Notes: generated from the letters alone by a model not told the origin. A DNA stretch of 14,271 bases from Bacteroidales bacterium (GCA_016303175.1 JAEDMF010000030.1:1-14271); one strand, 5' to 3'. Positions 1-7,200 are shown, counted from the stretch's first letter. Translations and numbers: made by a program.

Positions 1-62
1 ATTCGAACCGACGACATTCAGAACCACAATCTGACGCTCTAACCAACTGAACTATGGGCACC
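1..62 (-). tRNA. tRNA-His (GTG anticodon), 3' part cut off by window edge
   Basis: Read on the minus strand, the sequence gives a 7-nt acceptor strand GTGCCCA (61 to 55) preceded by an extra G at 62, the G-1 typical of tRNA-His. Then come TA, a D-arm closed by GTTC/GAGC, and an anticodon stem TCAGA/TCTGA around the loop TTGTGGT, giving anticodon GTG. The T-arm starts with CGGTTCGAAT and is cut by position 1, so the T-stem 3' strand, acceptor 3' strand and discriminator base are missing. The stem pairing and the G-1 make the identity firm. Confidence 0.93.
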
Positions 63-76
63 ATGTTTTGGAGTTG

Positions 77-107
77 CAAATATACAACATTTCGGCAAAA
101 CCCCAAA
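77..107 (-). promoter_or_regulatory. Predicted promoter of tRNA-His
   Basis: On the minus strand there is TTTG (107-104), a 19-nt spacer, and TATATTTG (84-77), an exact fit to the Bacteroidetes -33/-7 pattern TTTG-N19-21-TAnnTTTG. The predicted start lies about 8-12 nt before the tRNA 5' end. It is divergent from the ABC operon promoter. Confidence 0.6.
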
Positions 108-122
108 ATAAAGAAAAAAATA

Positions 123-153
123 TTTGCAAGTTAGAAAATAAGTATTACCTTTG
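123..153 (+). promoter_or_regulatory. Predicted promoter of the ABC/GntR/GIN operon
   Basis: TTTG at 123-126, a 19-nt spacer, and TACCTTTG at 146-153 match the Bacteroidetes primary-sigma consensus exactly at both elements. The start of transcription would fall near 157-160, leaving a leader of only about 25 nt before the ATG at 185. No Shine-Dalgarno is present; the leader is A-rich, as usual in this phylum. Confidence 0.65.
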
Positions 154-154
154 C

Positions 155-178
155 AGTGTACTAATAAACTAATACACT
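155..178. promoter_or_regulatory. Inverted-repeat operator, probably for the YtrA-type GntR repressor encoded at 1853-2191
   Basis: AGTGTA (155-160) and TACACT (173-178) are perfect inverted half-sites separated by 12 nt, equivalently GTG-N16-CAC. The repeat begins two bases after the predicted -7 box and covers the predicted start, a position where a bound repressor would block transcription. From memory, the B. subtilis YtrA operator is an AGTGTA/TACACT inverted repeat with a spacer of about the same length, and other YtrA-family operators have a GTG-N16-CAC core. That the repressor in this operon binds here is inferred from the match and from the usual autoregulation of such operons. Confidence 0.7.
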
Positions 179-184
179 AAAACA

Positions 185-1012
185 ATGATACAAATTGAAA
201 ATCTTGCTTTCAGCTACGGCTCTTCTCCAGTGCTTAGAAACATTGGAATGAAGCTTGAAGAAGGCCGTATTTATGGTTTGCTCGGCGAGAACGGCGTCGG
301 CAAGACCACGTTGCTGACCTTACTGTGCGGCTTGAAAAAGCCCCAACAGGGGAGTATAGTTGTAGATGACCATATTCCTTATGATAGGGAACCCTCTCTT
401 TTGAGTATGCAGTATTATCTTCCCGACGAGGTGGCGCCGGTGCATCTCAAGGCTTCTGACTGGGCCCGGACCAATGGAGCGTTCTGGCCTCGGTTCGACT
501 ATGAGAAGTTCATCACCATTATGGGAGAATTTGAGAACGACCCCTCCAAAATGATGACAACTATGTCGGCGGGCCAGCTCAAAAAGACCTACATTGCCTT
601 TTCCATAGCCACCAATGCGAAATATCTCTATATGGATGAGCCTACCAATGCTCTTGACATACCCGGCAAGGCCCAGTTCCGCAGCGCGATTCTAAAGCAC
701 ACTTCGGAGGATTCCACAATAGTTATTTCAACCCACCAGGTGCGTGACCTTGAGAACATCATTGACCCCATCATCATACTTGACAGGCAGGAAGTGCTTG
801 TAAATGCCAGCCTGGAGGCCATCGCTGACAAACTCTACTTTGACTATGGCAACATTCTTAATGAAAACAGCCTTTACACCGAGCAACTGCCCGGAGGGTT
901 CATCCAGGTGTATCCCAATGTCACCGGCATTCAGAGCAAGGTCAGCATCGAGGCTCTTTTCAATGCTGTGCACAAACACAAGGACATCATCAAAGCTCTT
1001 TTAAATAACTAG
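185..1012 (+). CDS. ABC transporter ATP-binding protein
   Basis: This 275-residue cytoplasmic ATPase would power the membrane protein encoded next. A standard nucleotide-binding domain fills residues 1-210. It has Walker A GENGVGKTT at 34-42, a Q-loop glutamine near 76, an ABC signature in the variant form MSAGQ at 127-131 instead of LSGGQ, Walker B ending MDEP at 150-153 with catalytic Glu152, the D-loop at 156-158 and the switch histidine at 184. A C-terminal extension of about 65 residues (210-275) resembles the tail of drug- or peptide-exporter ATPases of the CcmA/YtrB type. It is the first gene of the operon, 16 nt before the next one. The ATG at 185 is the first in frame after the promoter and operator. 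The substrate is unknown. The YtrA-type regulator suggests a role in envelope or antibiotic stress, which is inference. Confidence 0.92.
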   Translation: MIQIENLAFSYGSSPVLRNIGMKLEEGRIYGLLGENGVGKTTLLTLLCGLKKPQQGSIVVDDHIPYDREPSLLSMQYYLPDEVAPVHLKASDWARTNGAFWPRFDYEKFITIMGEFENDPSKMMTTMSAGQLKKTYIAFSIATNAKYLYMDEPTNALDIPGKAQFRSAILKHTSEDSTIVISTHQVRDLENIIDPIIILDRQEVLVNASLEAIADKLYFDYGNILNENSLYTEQLPGGFIQVYPNVTGIQSKVSIEALFNAVHKHKDIIKALLNN

Positions 1013-1028
1013 CAAACTTCTTTGAATA

Positions 1029-1853
1029 ATGAATAAAGTATTCGATATCAAGCGCTTCGGCAAATATCTCGTGTATGATATGCGCCGTGCCCAAAGCCAG
1101 TACCTTATTTCCGGCGCCATACTCTCCGCCCTGCCTCTGCTGTGCTTTGTCGTCTCCCAGATTTTTTCTTTCGTCTTCAATGGCAGGCCGAGCGAGGCAA
1201 TGTCCTCCACCTACGCCACTGTTGCCGCTTCCATTGCCGTTCTCATTTTCGTTTTCACCTTCCCTGTGAAGATGTACGGCGAGATTACTTCCAAGCAGTA
1301 TGGCAGTGCTTTCCTGCTCCTGCCCGCCTCCTCTTTTGAGAAAAGCCCGAGCATGATACTGACAGCTTGCGTTTTGGTTCCTCTTGCAATTGTGGCCGTC
1401 TTCCTCTGCTGTGACACTCTGCTGAGCCTGTGTTTTTCCGACACTTATGGAACCAACCTCATAAAGATTCTCTTCGGACTGAAAAAAGAACTCTACGATG
1501 CTACAGAGGGGGCATTGGAGATACACCTCGGTCTGCCCGCCTTCCTGAGTTTCTGTAATTATATGCTCTGTTTCTGCCTCGGCTCAATCTTTTTCAAACG
1601 CAACAAAGCCGCAAAGACCTTCCTCGTTTTGATTGCCCTTTCCTCCGTGTTCGGAAGCATTCTCGGCAGCATAATGGTTGCGAATATCTTCGGTTTTGAA
1701 GGCATATTCGACGCGCTCCAGAGAGATTTCAATGCGGACACGGTCAATTCCATTATGGGCTGGGTTAACGGCACGGTGTATGGGCTCAACATACTTGAGT
1801 TCTGCCTTTTGTCCGCAGGTATATATTTCAGAATCAAAACATTGAAGCACTGA
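1029..1853 (+). CDS. ABC-2-like membrane permease
   Basis: This 274-residue integral membrane protein has about six hydrophobic helices, near residues 25-50, 60-83, 108-127, 168-189, 196-221 and 245-267, the layout of an ABC-2 type permease subunit. The stretch LLLPASSFEKSPSMI (97-111), between the second and third helices, resembles an LPASxxEK segment I recall from Bacteroidetes ABC permeases. It lies between its probable ATPase partner (16 nt upstream) and the GntR regulator. Its TGA stop overlaps the regulator's ATG by one base (TGATG at 1851-1855), so the two are probably translationally coupled. With one ATPase and one permease gene the working unit is probably a 2+2 dimer. What it transports cannot be read from the sequence; export of a peptide or lipid, or protection from an envelope-active compound, is most likely. 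Confidence 0.82.
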   Translation: MNKVFDIKRFGKYLVYDMRRAQSQYLISGAILSALPLLCFVVSQIFSFVFNGRPSEAMSSTYATVAASIAVLIFVFTFPVKMYGEITSKQYGSAFLLLPASSFEKSPSMILTACVLVPLAIVAVFLCCDTLLSLCFSDTYGTNLIKILFGLKKELYDATEGALEIHLGLPAFLSFCNYMLCFCLGSIFFKRNKAAKTFLVLIALSSVFGSILGSIMVANIFGFEGIFDALQRDFNADTVNSIMGWVNGTVYGLNILEFCLLSAGIYFRIKTLKH

Positions 1854-2191
1854 TGGAGTTTGACAGCAACAAGGCAATATATATACAGATTGCCGACAAT
1901 ATTTGCGAGCGCATTCTCAAGGGCGAGTTTGCCCAGGGAGACCGCATCCCTTCGGTGCGTGAGTGGGGAGCCATAATAGGTGTGAATCCCAACACTGTGG
2001 CAAGAAGTTATGAACTTCTCACCGAAAGGGGAGCCATATACAACAGGCGTGGAATCGGCTATTTCGTGACCTCGGATGCCGGAGAGAAGATTCTCGACAT
2101 AGACAGAAAACATTTTTTGGAGGAAGAATTGCCCGCGATATTGCAGAGGGCCAGCCTCCTTGGTATAAATTTAAAGGAATATATAGAATAA
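1853..2191 (+). CDS. GntR-family transcriptional regulator, YtrA subfamily
   Basis: This 112-residue DNA-binding protein has a winged helix-turn-helix over residues 8-74. It carries the GntR hallmarks IYIQIADNI (9-17), GD-RIPSVRE (29-37) and the recognition helix VNPNTVARSYELL (44-56), followed by the wing around RRGIGYFV (65-72). Only about 38 residues follow (75-112), predicted as two helices. That short tail defines the YtrA subfamily, which lacks the large ligand-binding domain of FadR or HutC types, and members usually sit with ABC transporter genes. The ATG overlaps the permease stop by one base. A matching inverted repeat at 155-178 over the operon promoter points to autorepression. 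The inducing signal is unknown; B. subtilis YtrA responds to antibiotics that block the lipid II cycle. Confidence 0.92.
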   Translation: MEFDSNKAIYIQIADNICERILKGEFAQGDRIPSVREWGAIIGVNPNTVARSYELLTERGAIYNRRGIGYFVTSDAGEKILDIDRKHFLEEELPAILQRASLLGINLKEYIE

Positions 2192-2195
2192 AATT

Positions 2196-2969
2196 ATGAA
2201 ACGTACAATCGCCATCGCGGCAATGACTCTCACGGCAGTTTCAATGGCCGCATCCTGCAAGATGATAAAGTTTAATTCCGACAAGTTGGGAGAAAAATTT
2301 CTTGCGCCTAAAGTTATTATCTCTGAAAATCAGATTCCTTCGATGCTCACTATTGATAGTCTGGAATTCGATGCCGTGGAGTTGAGTGGAATCTTCGATG
2401 TGAAATATACTCCAGGCCCCTGTCAGGTAAGGGTAGCGGCCGCTAAGGAAGTGATTGAAGTTCTTGAATTTTCGGTCAAGGACAAGACGCTTATAGTAGG
2501 AACTAAGGTAAAACGCTTCAACAAGACACCCGACATTGATATTTGGGTGAGCAGTCCCGTATTGAGAGAGGTTTCCGTTCTTGGGGCAGCGGACTTTGAA
2601 GCGGAGAATGTATTCGGACAGGGCAGATTCGTCTTGGAGGTGGACGGTGCCGGCGATATAAAAATCGGAAATTTGACTACAGACGATGAGGTTTATATGG
2701 AAATCAACGGTGCGGGCGACATTGATATAGACAGGCTTCAGACGAAGTCTTTTGCCGCAGAAATCAACGGTGCTGGTGATATTGACATCGACAAACTTCA
2801 GGCGGAGACCTTCACTGCCGAGGTCAACGGAGTGGGTGACGTTGAGGTGAAAGGTGCTTGTGGCAAGGCTGACATTACCATCAATGGCGTTGGTTCGGTC
2901 GATATAGGCAAGCTTGCGTGTCCGGATGTGCGCAGTGCACGCAACGGTGTAGGCCGCATCATCAGATAG
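2196..2969 (+). CDS. Putative lipoprotein with DUF2807 / head-GIN beta-repeat domain
   Basis: This 257-residue protein starts 4 nt after the regulator's stop and is the last operon gene. Residues 1-20 are a signal sequence ending in a lipobox (AAS before Cys21), so it is probably a lipidated envelope protein. Residues ~52-257 fit the DUF2807 'putative auto-transporter adhesin, head GIN' family: an opening VELSGIFDVKY (61-71) and then a right-handed beta-helix of ~20-residue rungs. The turn motif D/N-G-(A/V)-G recurs at 150, 171, 191, 211, 230 and 250. The family name suggests adhesion, but no function has been shown to my knowledge. Co-transcription with an ABC transporter and a YtrA-type repressor instead suggests an envelope-stress or surface-modification role. 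The last rung ends at the C-terminus with no anchor or sorting domain. Confidence 0.85.
   Translation: MKRTIAIAAMTLTAVSMAASCKMIKFNSDKLGEKFLAPKVIISENQIPSMLTIDSLEFDAVELSGIFDVKYTPGPCQVRVAAAKEVIEVLEFSVKDKTLIVGTKVKRFNKTPDIDIWVSSPVLREVSVLGAADFEAENVFGQGRFVLEVDGAGDIKIGNLTTDDEVYMEINGAGDIDIDRLQTKSFAAEINGAGDIDIDKLQAETFTAEVNGVGDVEVKGACGKADITINGVGSVDIGKLACPDVRSARNGVGRIIR
2701..2838 (+). repeat. 60-bp coding tandem repeat in the GIN gene
   Basis: Units 2701-2760 and 2761-2820 agree at about 45 of 60 bases by eye, and a third, weaker unit begins at 2821. Each 60-bp unit encodes one 20-residue beta-helix rung containing NGAGDIDID or NGVGDVEV. The third-position differences show an old duplication kept by selection on the protein, not a recent slippage array. 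Confidence 0.75.
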
Positions 2970-2997
2970 GGAGTCGTCCGGCACTATATGTCACGCA

Positions 2998-3033
2998 GGA
3001 GGCTATCGGAGCAATTTAGCTTTGATAGCCTCC
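2998..3033. terminator. Hairpin between convergent GIN operon and folD
   Basis: GGAGGCTATC (2998-3007) pairs perfectly with GATAGCCTCC (3024-3033), and an inner AGC/GCT can extend the fold inside the 16-nt loop. It lies 28 nt after the GIN stop and 40 nt beyond the folD stop, suitable for stopping both transcripts. No clear T-run follows on either strand, so it is not a textbook intrinsic terminator. It overlaps the folD remnant. Confidence 0.45.
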
Positions 3034-3060
3034 ATTGTGTTGTTCGTCAGGCAGGTAAAG
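3003..3060 (-). pseudogene. Remnant: diverged second copy of the folD 3' end
   Basis: Bases 3001-3060 align without gaps to 3071-3130, the last 55 or so bases of folD plus its stop, at a fixed 70-bp offset. I count about 48 of 60 identities. Read on the minus strand it encodes TCLTNNTMEAIKAKLLR and then TAG at 3005-3003; the folD terminus in the same register is IACLMENTVEAFEAKLPR and TAG. Similarity fades above 3060. It has no start and no upstream FolD domains, so it is a dead fragment. Its origin could be a partial duplication, or the tail left when an older folD was replaced by a related allele. Confidence 0.72.
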
Positions 3061-3072
3061 GAACTGTGCCGG

Positions 3073-3924
3073 CTATCGGGGCAACTTTGCTTCGAAAGCC
3101 TCCACCGTGTTTTCCATCAGGCAGGCAATGGTCATCGGGCCGACGCCGCCTGGTACCGGAGTGATGCACCTTGCGACAGCCTCCACGGCCTCCGTATCCA
3201 CATCTCCGCATAGCTTGCCGGTAGTGCTGTTGCGGTTCACTCCGACATCAATCACCACGGCTCCGGGTTTCACCATATCCGCAGTGATTGTGCCCGGGCG
3301 CCCTACTGCCACCACGAGAATGTCGGCCTCGCGTGTCACCTCGCCCAGGTTGCGGGTGCGGCTGTGGGCTATGGTCACAGTGGCGTTCTCGTCCAGCAGC
3401 AGTTTGGCTACCGGCAGTCCCACTATGTTGCTGCGTCCCACTACTACGGCTCTCTTGCCTGCAATATCCTCGCCTGCCTCCTTGAGCAGTTTGATGATGC
3501 CCTTGGGTGTGCAGGGTACGGTACAGGGGCGGTGCTGCCACAGTGCAGCCACATTGAGCGGATGGAAACCGTCCACATCCTTTTCCTTGGCAATGGCATC
3601 GATGACGCGGTTTTCGTCGATGTGCGGGGGCAGGGGCAATTGTACCAATATGCCGTCCACTGTTTCGTCGGCATTGAGATCGGCTATGAGACCGAGCAGG
3701 GACGCTTCTTCTGTGGAAGCGTCCAGCCGTATTGTGCGATTGTCAATGCCTACAGCCTCGCAGGCCTTCGCCTTGCCGGTTACATAACTGACACTGGCTG
3801 GATTGTTCCCAACAAGTATTACAGTAAGTTGCGGCGCCCTGCCGGCTTCTTTCTTGAGCAGGGCAACCTTTTCCTTGAGTTCCGCCTTCAATTTTAACGA
3901 AAGCTCCTTTCCGCTGATTCTCAT
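3073..3924 (-). CDS. folD: Bifunctional methylenetetrahydrofolate dehydrogenase / methenyltetrahydrofolate cyclohydrolase
   Basis: This cytoplasmic one-carbon enzyme interconverts 5,10-methylene-THF and 10-formyl-THF using NADP+, supplying purine and formyl-Met-tRNA synthesis. At 283 residues it is the family's normal length and complete. The N-terminal catalytic lobe has Tyr47 and Lys51 in NPASVSYVTGKAKACEAVGI (41-60), matching the E. coli Tyr50/Lys54 pair. It also has Gln95 in LVQLPLP and Asp118 in KDVDGFHPLN (115-124). The Rossmann dinucleotide site is VVGRSNIVGLPVA (161-173), and the closing signature PGGVGPMT is at 258-265. It is a single gene, convergent with the GIN operon and divergent from the SusC operon. 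The start at 3924 is supported by the family N-terminus and a short leader behind a -7 box at 3959-3966. Confidence 0.97.
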   Translation of the reverse strand: MRISGKELSLKLKAELKEKVALLKKEAGRAPQLTVILVGNNPASVSYVTGKAKACEAVGIDNRTIRLDASTEEASLLGLIADLNADETVDGILVQLPLPPHIDENRVIDAIAKEKDVDGFHPLNVAALWQHRPCTVPCTPKGIIKLLKEAGEDIAGKRAVVVGRSNIVGLPVAKLLLDENATVTIAHSRTRNLGEVTREADILVVAVGRPGTITADMVKPGAVVIDVGVNRNSTTGKLCGDVDTEAVEAVARCITPVPGGVGPMTIACLMENTVEAFEAKLPR

Positions 3925-3958
3925 ATATATAATAAGTATAGTGTTTTTTTCGGCCGTG

Positions 3959-3966
3959 CAAATATA
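3959..3966 (-). promoter_or_regulatory. Predicted -7 element of the folD promoter
   Basis: On the minus strand 3966-3959 reads TATATTTG, an exact TAnnTTTG. The start would fall near 3952-3955, about 30 nt before the folD ATG. No exact TTTG lies 19-21 nt upstream; the bases there are T-rich (TTTT). The 14-bp direct repeat starting at 3967 abuts this element. Confidence 0.5.
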
Positions 3967-4006
3967 TGAAAATTGTAGGTCTGAAAAAAGTTTGAGAATT
4001 GTAGGT
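3967..4006. repeat. Pair of 14-bp direct repeats in the folD-susC intergenic region
   Basis: TGAAAATTGTAGGT (3967-3980) and TGAGAATTGTAGGT (3993-4006) differ at one base and are 26 bp apart. They lie in the upstream half of the folD promoter and about 70-110 bp upstream of the predicted SusC start. Position and spacing (about 2.5 helical turns) suit paired binding sites of a regulator of either gene. No candidate regulator is in the window. Confidence 0.6.
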
Positions 4007-4027
4007 TTTATAAAAATTGAAAAAATG

Positions 4028-4187
4028 TGCTTATAATTTGTAATTGTGAAAAATTATTGTGTAAATTTGCGACTTGATTTGGTTTAGAGCTGGTTTATAG
4101 ACAGTTAGAACTGATGAACCTGAAACAGAAAGACTTAAAATACTTATATATTTTAGCAATAGCTTAGATATTGCTTATAAATTGTAA
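4028..4187. repeat. Two copies of a 16-bp motif flanking the susC promoter
   Basis: TGCTTATAATTTGTAA (4028-4043) and TGCTTATAAATTGTAA (4172-4187) match at 15 of 16 bases. The first contains the -33 TTTG (4037-4040) of the susC promoter; the second lies in the transcribed leader, 34 nt before the ATG. The coordinates span both copies and the sequence between them. A shared protein-binding site is possible; chance in A/T-rich DNA is not excluded. Confidence 0.55.
4037..4069 (+). promoter_or_regulatory. Predicted promoter of the SusC/SusD operon
   Basis: TTTG at 4037-4040, a 21-nt spacer, and TAAATTTG at 4062-4069 fit the Bacteroidetes consensus exactly, with the spacer at the long end. The start would be near 4073-4076, giving a leader of about 145 nt, long enough for post-transcriptional control. 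No sigma/anti-sigma or hybrid two-component gene is adjacent in the window. Confidence 0.6.
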
Positions 4188-4190
4188 GCA
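4155..4190 (+). promoter_or_regulatory. Two mutually exclusive hairpins in the susC leader
   Basis: Hairpin A pairs AGCAATA (4155-4161) with TATTGCT (4169-4175). Hairpin B pairs TGCTTA (4172-4177) with TAAGCA (4185-4190). Both need bases 4172-4175, so only one can form at a time. They lie 31-66 nt before the susC ATG, and no T-run follows B. The stems are short and A/U-rich, so stability is modest. An attenuator-like switch is possible but unproven. Confidence 0.4.
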
Positions 4191-4221
4191 CATTAGTATT
4201 AATCATAATAATTATTAACCT

Positions 4222-7200
4222 ATGAGAAAAATCAGCAAATTTTTCACAGTGGCAGTCCTGCTCTTCGTGGCTACGGCGGCTTTCGCTCAGAGGGTATATC
4301 TGAACGGCACCGTTACTGAGAAAAATGGTGATCCCATAGCTGGTGTTACCATTCAGGAAAAGGGCAGTGCGTCCAATTTCGCAATGACTGACTCAAAGGG
4401 AAACTTCATCATCAGCGTTCCCCAGGACGGAGCCATCATTTTGAGTTGCCTCGGCTATGTATCTGCAGAGGTTGCAGTCGATGGACAGAAGTCTATGGTG
4501 ATTGCTTTGGAGACTGAAACTCAGAAGCTAGCAGACGTGATAGTCGTAGCTTATGGTGCAGTGCGCCGCGAGGCCAACACTGGCAGTGTACTCTCCGTGA
4601 AGGGAGCAGAACTGGCAGAGGCTCCGGCTACATCCGTTGATAAACTGCTCTCCGGCAAGATGGCAGGTGTTTCCATCACAGCCAATTCCGGCGCCCCCGG
4701 TTCTTCTTCGAATATCCGTATCCGCGGTACGTCGTCCATCAACGCCGGCAATGAACCCCTTTGGGTAATCGACGGTATTCCCGTGATGACAGAGGATATG
4801 CGTTCCGGGTCGTATTATGGTGATGGCGCCGCGGCCTCCACAACAAACTTCCTCAACCCCAACGATATCGAGAGCATCACCGTCCTCAAGGATGCTGCGG
4901 CTGCTTCCGTATATGGTTCAAGGGCTGCCAACGGTGTCATTCTTGTCACCACCAAAAGTGGCAAGGCCGGTCAGGCAAAATTTACCGCCCGTGTAAAGGT
5001 CGGCGCTTCCCAGCTTGCAAACGACAACAATATCCGCCCTATGACGGGGGGGGAGTTAATTGGATATTGGCGTGATGCCGCTGTAAACGGCGGTTATAAC
5101 CCCGACGACCCTACTTCTGCTTATTATGTTCCTTGGTCCCTGCTCAAGGACGGTACCCACAACTGGTACAAGGACCTCACTAAGGTGGGTCTTATGCAGG
5201 ACTACGAAATCAACGCCTCAGGCGGTACCAACCGTTCCTCCTATTATGCATCGGCTTCGTACCATTCAAATGACGGCGTTTATGAGGGCACAGGCTTCCA
5301 GCGCGTTTCCGTGCGACTGAATGCCGACTATAATCTGACCAAGACCCTCAAGACCGGCACCCGCATAGCCGGAGTGTACAGCAAGACTCAGACTACATCC
5401 AGAACAGGATCTTCCCTTTATGATAATCCGGCGTTCACAATGTTCAGGTTATTCCCTTGGACACCTATAAAGAATGCCGACGGCTCTTATACCAAGCCTG
5501 CGGAGAATAAGGGGTACAACCCTATGGCTTATGCCAAGCTCAATGAGCTTTTTGACAACGAATATCGTTTGAACGGCAGCATGTATCTCGAGTGGAAGCC
5601 CATCAAACAGCTCACTCTCAAGTCCAACAATGCCATAGAGTTCTCCTATGTGAACTCAAGGGAGTATTACAACCCTCTCGCAAAGCCTGATGGAGTAGCC
5701 GCATTGCAGGAGACACGTCAGTCGAACATACGCCTGACAACCTCCAACACCATTACATACAATGATATCTTCGGCGATCATTCTGTACGTGTTCTGGCCG
5801 GTCAGGAGGCAATGAAGGAGTCTTATGACGGTTTGGCGGGATCTGCAAGTGGAATCAATCCCGACATCCCCTATCTTTCCACCGCTACCCAGGCCAAGGA
5901 TGCCACAGGGTATTCCAGGTCAGCATATACGCTGTTGTCTTTCTTCGGCATTGCCGACTACAACTATGCAAACAGGTATTTCCTTCAGGGTTCTGTCCGT
6001 GGTGACGGTTCATCTCTCTTCGGTTCCAACAACAAATGGGGCTGCTTCTGGTCCGTATCCGGTTCCTGGAACATCAGCAACGAGAAGTTCATGCAGCCTG
6101 TCACATCGTGGTTCAACAATTTGAAACTTCGTGTCAGCTATGGTGTGAACGGCAACAACAACATCACTCCCTACCTTGCCTACGGCGTTTATGGAGCAGG
6201 TGAATATGCCGGTACCTCAACTATGGTGCCCACTCGTCCTTCCAATGAGGACCTCTCTTGGGAGAAGAACAAGACTTGGAATGTGGGTCTGGACTTGGGC
6301 TTTTTTGACGACAGGCTCACTGCTACGGTGGACGTATATCAGCGTCTGACTACGGATATGCTGCTTTCAGTCCGTGTTCCTGCCACTACAGGCTTCGGTT
6401 CCAACTTCCGCAATGTAGGTTCACTCGAGAACAAAGGTGTGGAGCTTGCATTGAACGGCGAAATCATACGCAACGGAGACTGGTATTGGAGCGTAGGCGC
6501 CAACATTGCGATGAACCGTTCCAAGGTGCTTGACCTGGGCGGCAGCGGCTTCCTCGAAACAACAGACTATCGTTTAGGCGAGGGTAGTGACACTCCTGTA
6601 CGCATTGCGGAAGGACGCAGTATGTACACCTTCTATATCAGGGAATATGCAGGTGTCAATCCTACGACAGGTGAGGGCCTCTTCGTAAAGGAAGACGGAA
6701 CTTTGACATCTGACCGTTCCGAAGCTCCCTTCAAATATATAGGTTCACCTGAGCCTCTTGCAACCGGCGGTTTCAATACTGTCCTTTCGTGGAAGGGTCT
6801 CTCCCTGAGCGCCTACTTTATGTATTCCTATGGAAACAAAGTTCTTGTGGACAACTGGTACATTACTGACGGTGAGGACACCCTTGCCTCCAACAGCTAT
6901 GCCAAGGCTTTGAATTATTGGAAAAAGCCCGGTGATACAGGCTGCAACCCCAAACCCATAGCCGGAGGAAGCAACGTGTGGTACGCGGGTGCTTCTTCCC
7001 GTTTCCTCCAGGATGGCAGCTACCTGCGCATCAAGGACATAACTTTGTCATACGACCTTCCCGAGAAGGCTCTCAACGCTATGAGAATCAAGGGTCTGAA
7101 GCTGTATGTCAGCGCCTTGAACCCTTATACTTTCCACCACGTCGATGCCTTTGACCCCGATTTCGGCGAACTTGGCTACGCCTATGGCGGCGCTTATACT

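Noticed and set aside
2701..2838. Possible CRISPR or minisatellite array
   Set aside because: The 60-bp periodicity is coding, one beta-helix rung per unit, with no unique spacers between repeats.
2241..2984. 247-codon minus-strand frame opposite the GIN gene
   Set aside because: It mirrors the periodic coding repeats of the real gene. It has no leader or promoter, and the plus-strand protein has a signal sequence and known fold.
3022..3213. 63-codon plus-strand frame over the folD tail and its remnant
   Set aside because: It spans two copies of a minus-strand coding repeat and has no independent support.
3107..3897. Long open frames on the plus strand opposite folD (226 and 177 codons)
   Set aside because: They are shadows of the minus-strand folD, whose complete motifs and length are unambiguous. 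Their translations are low-complexity and show no domain.
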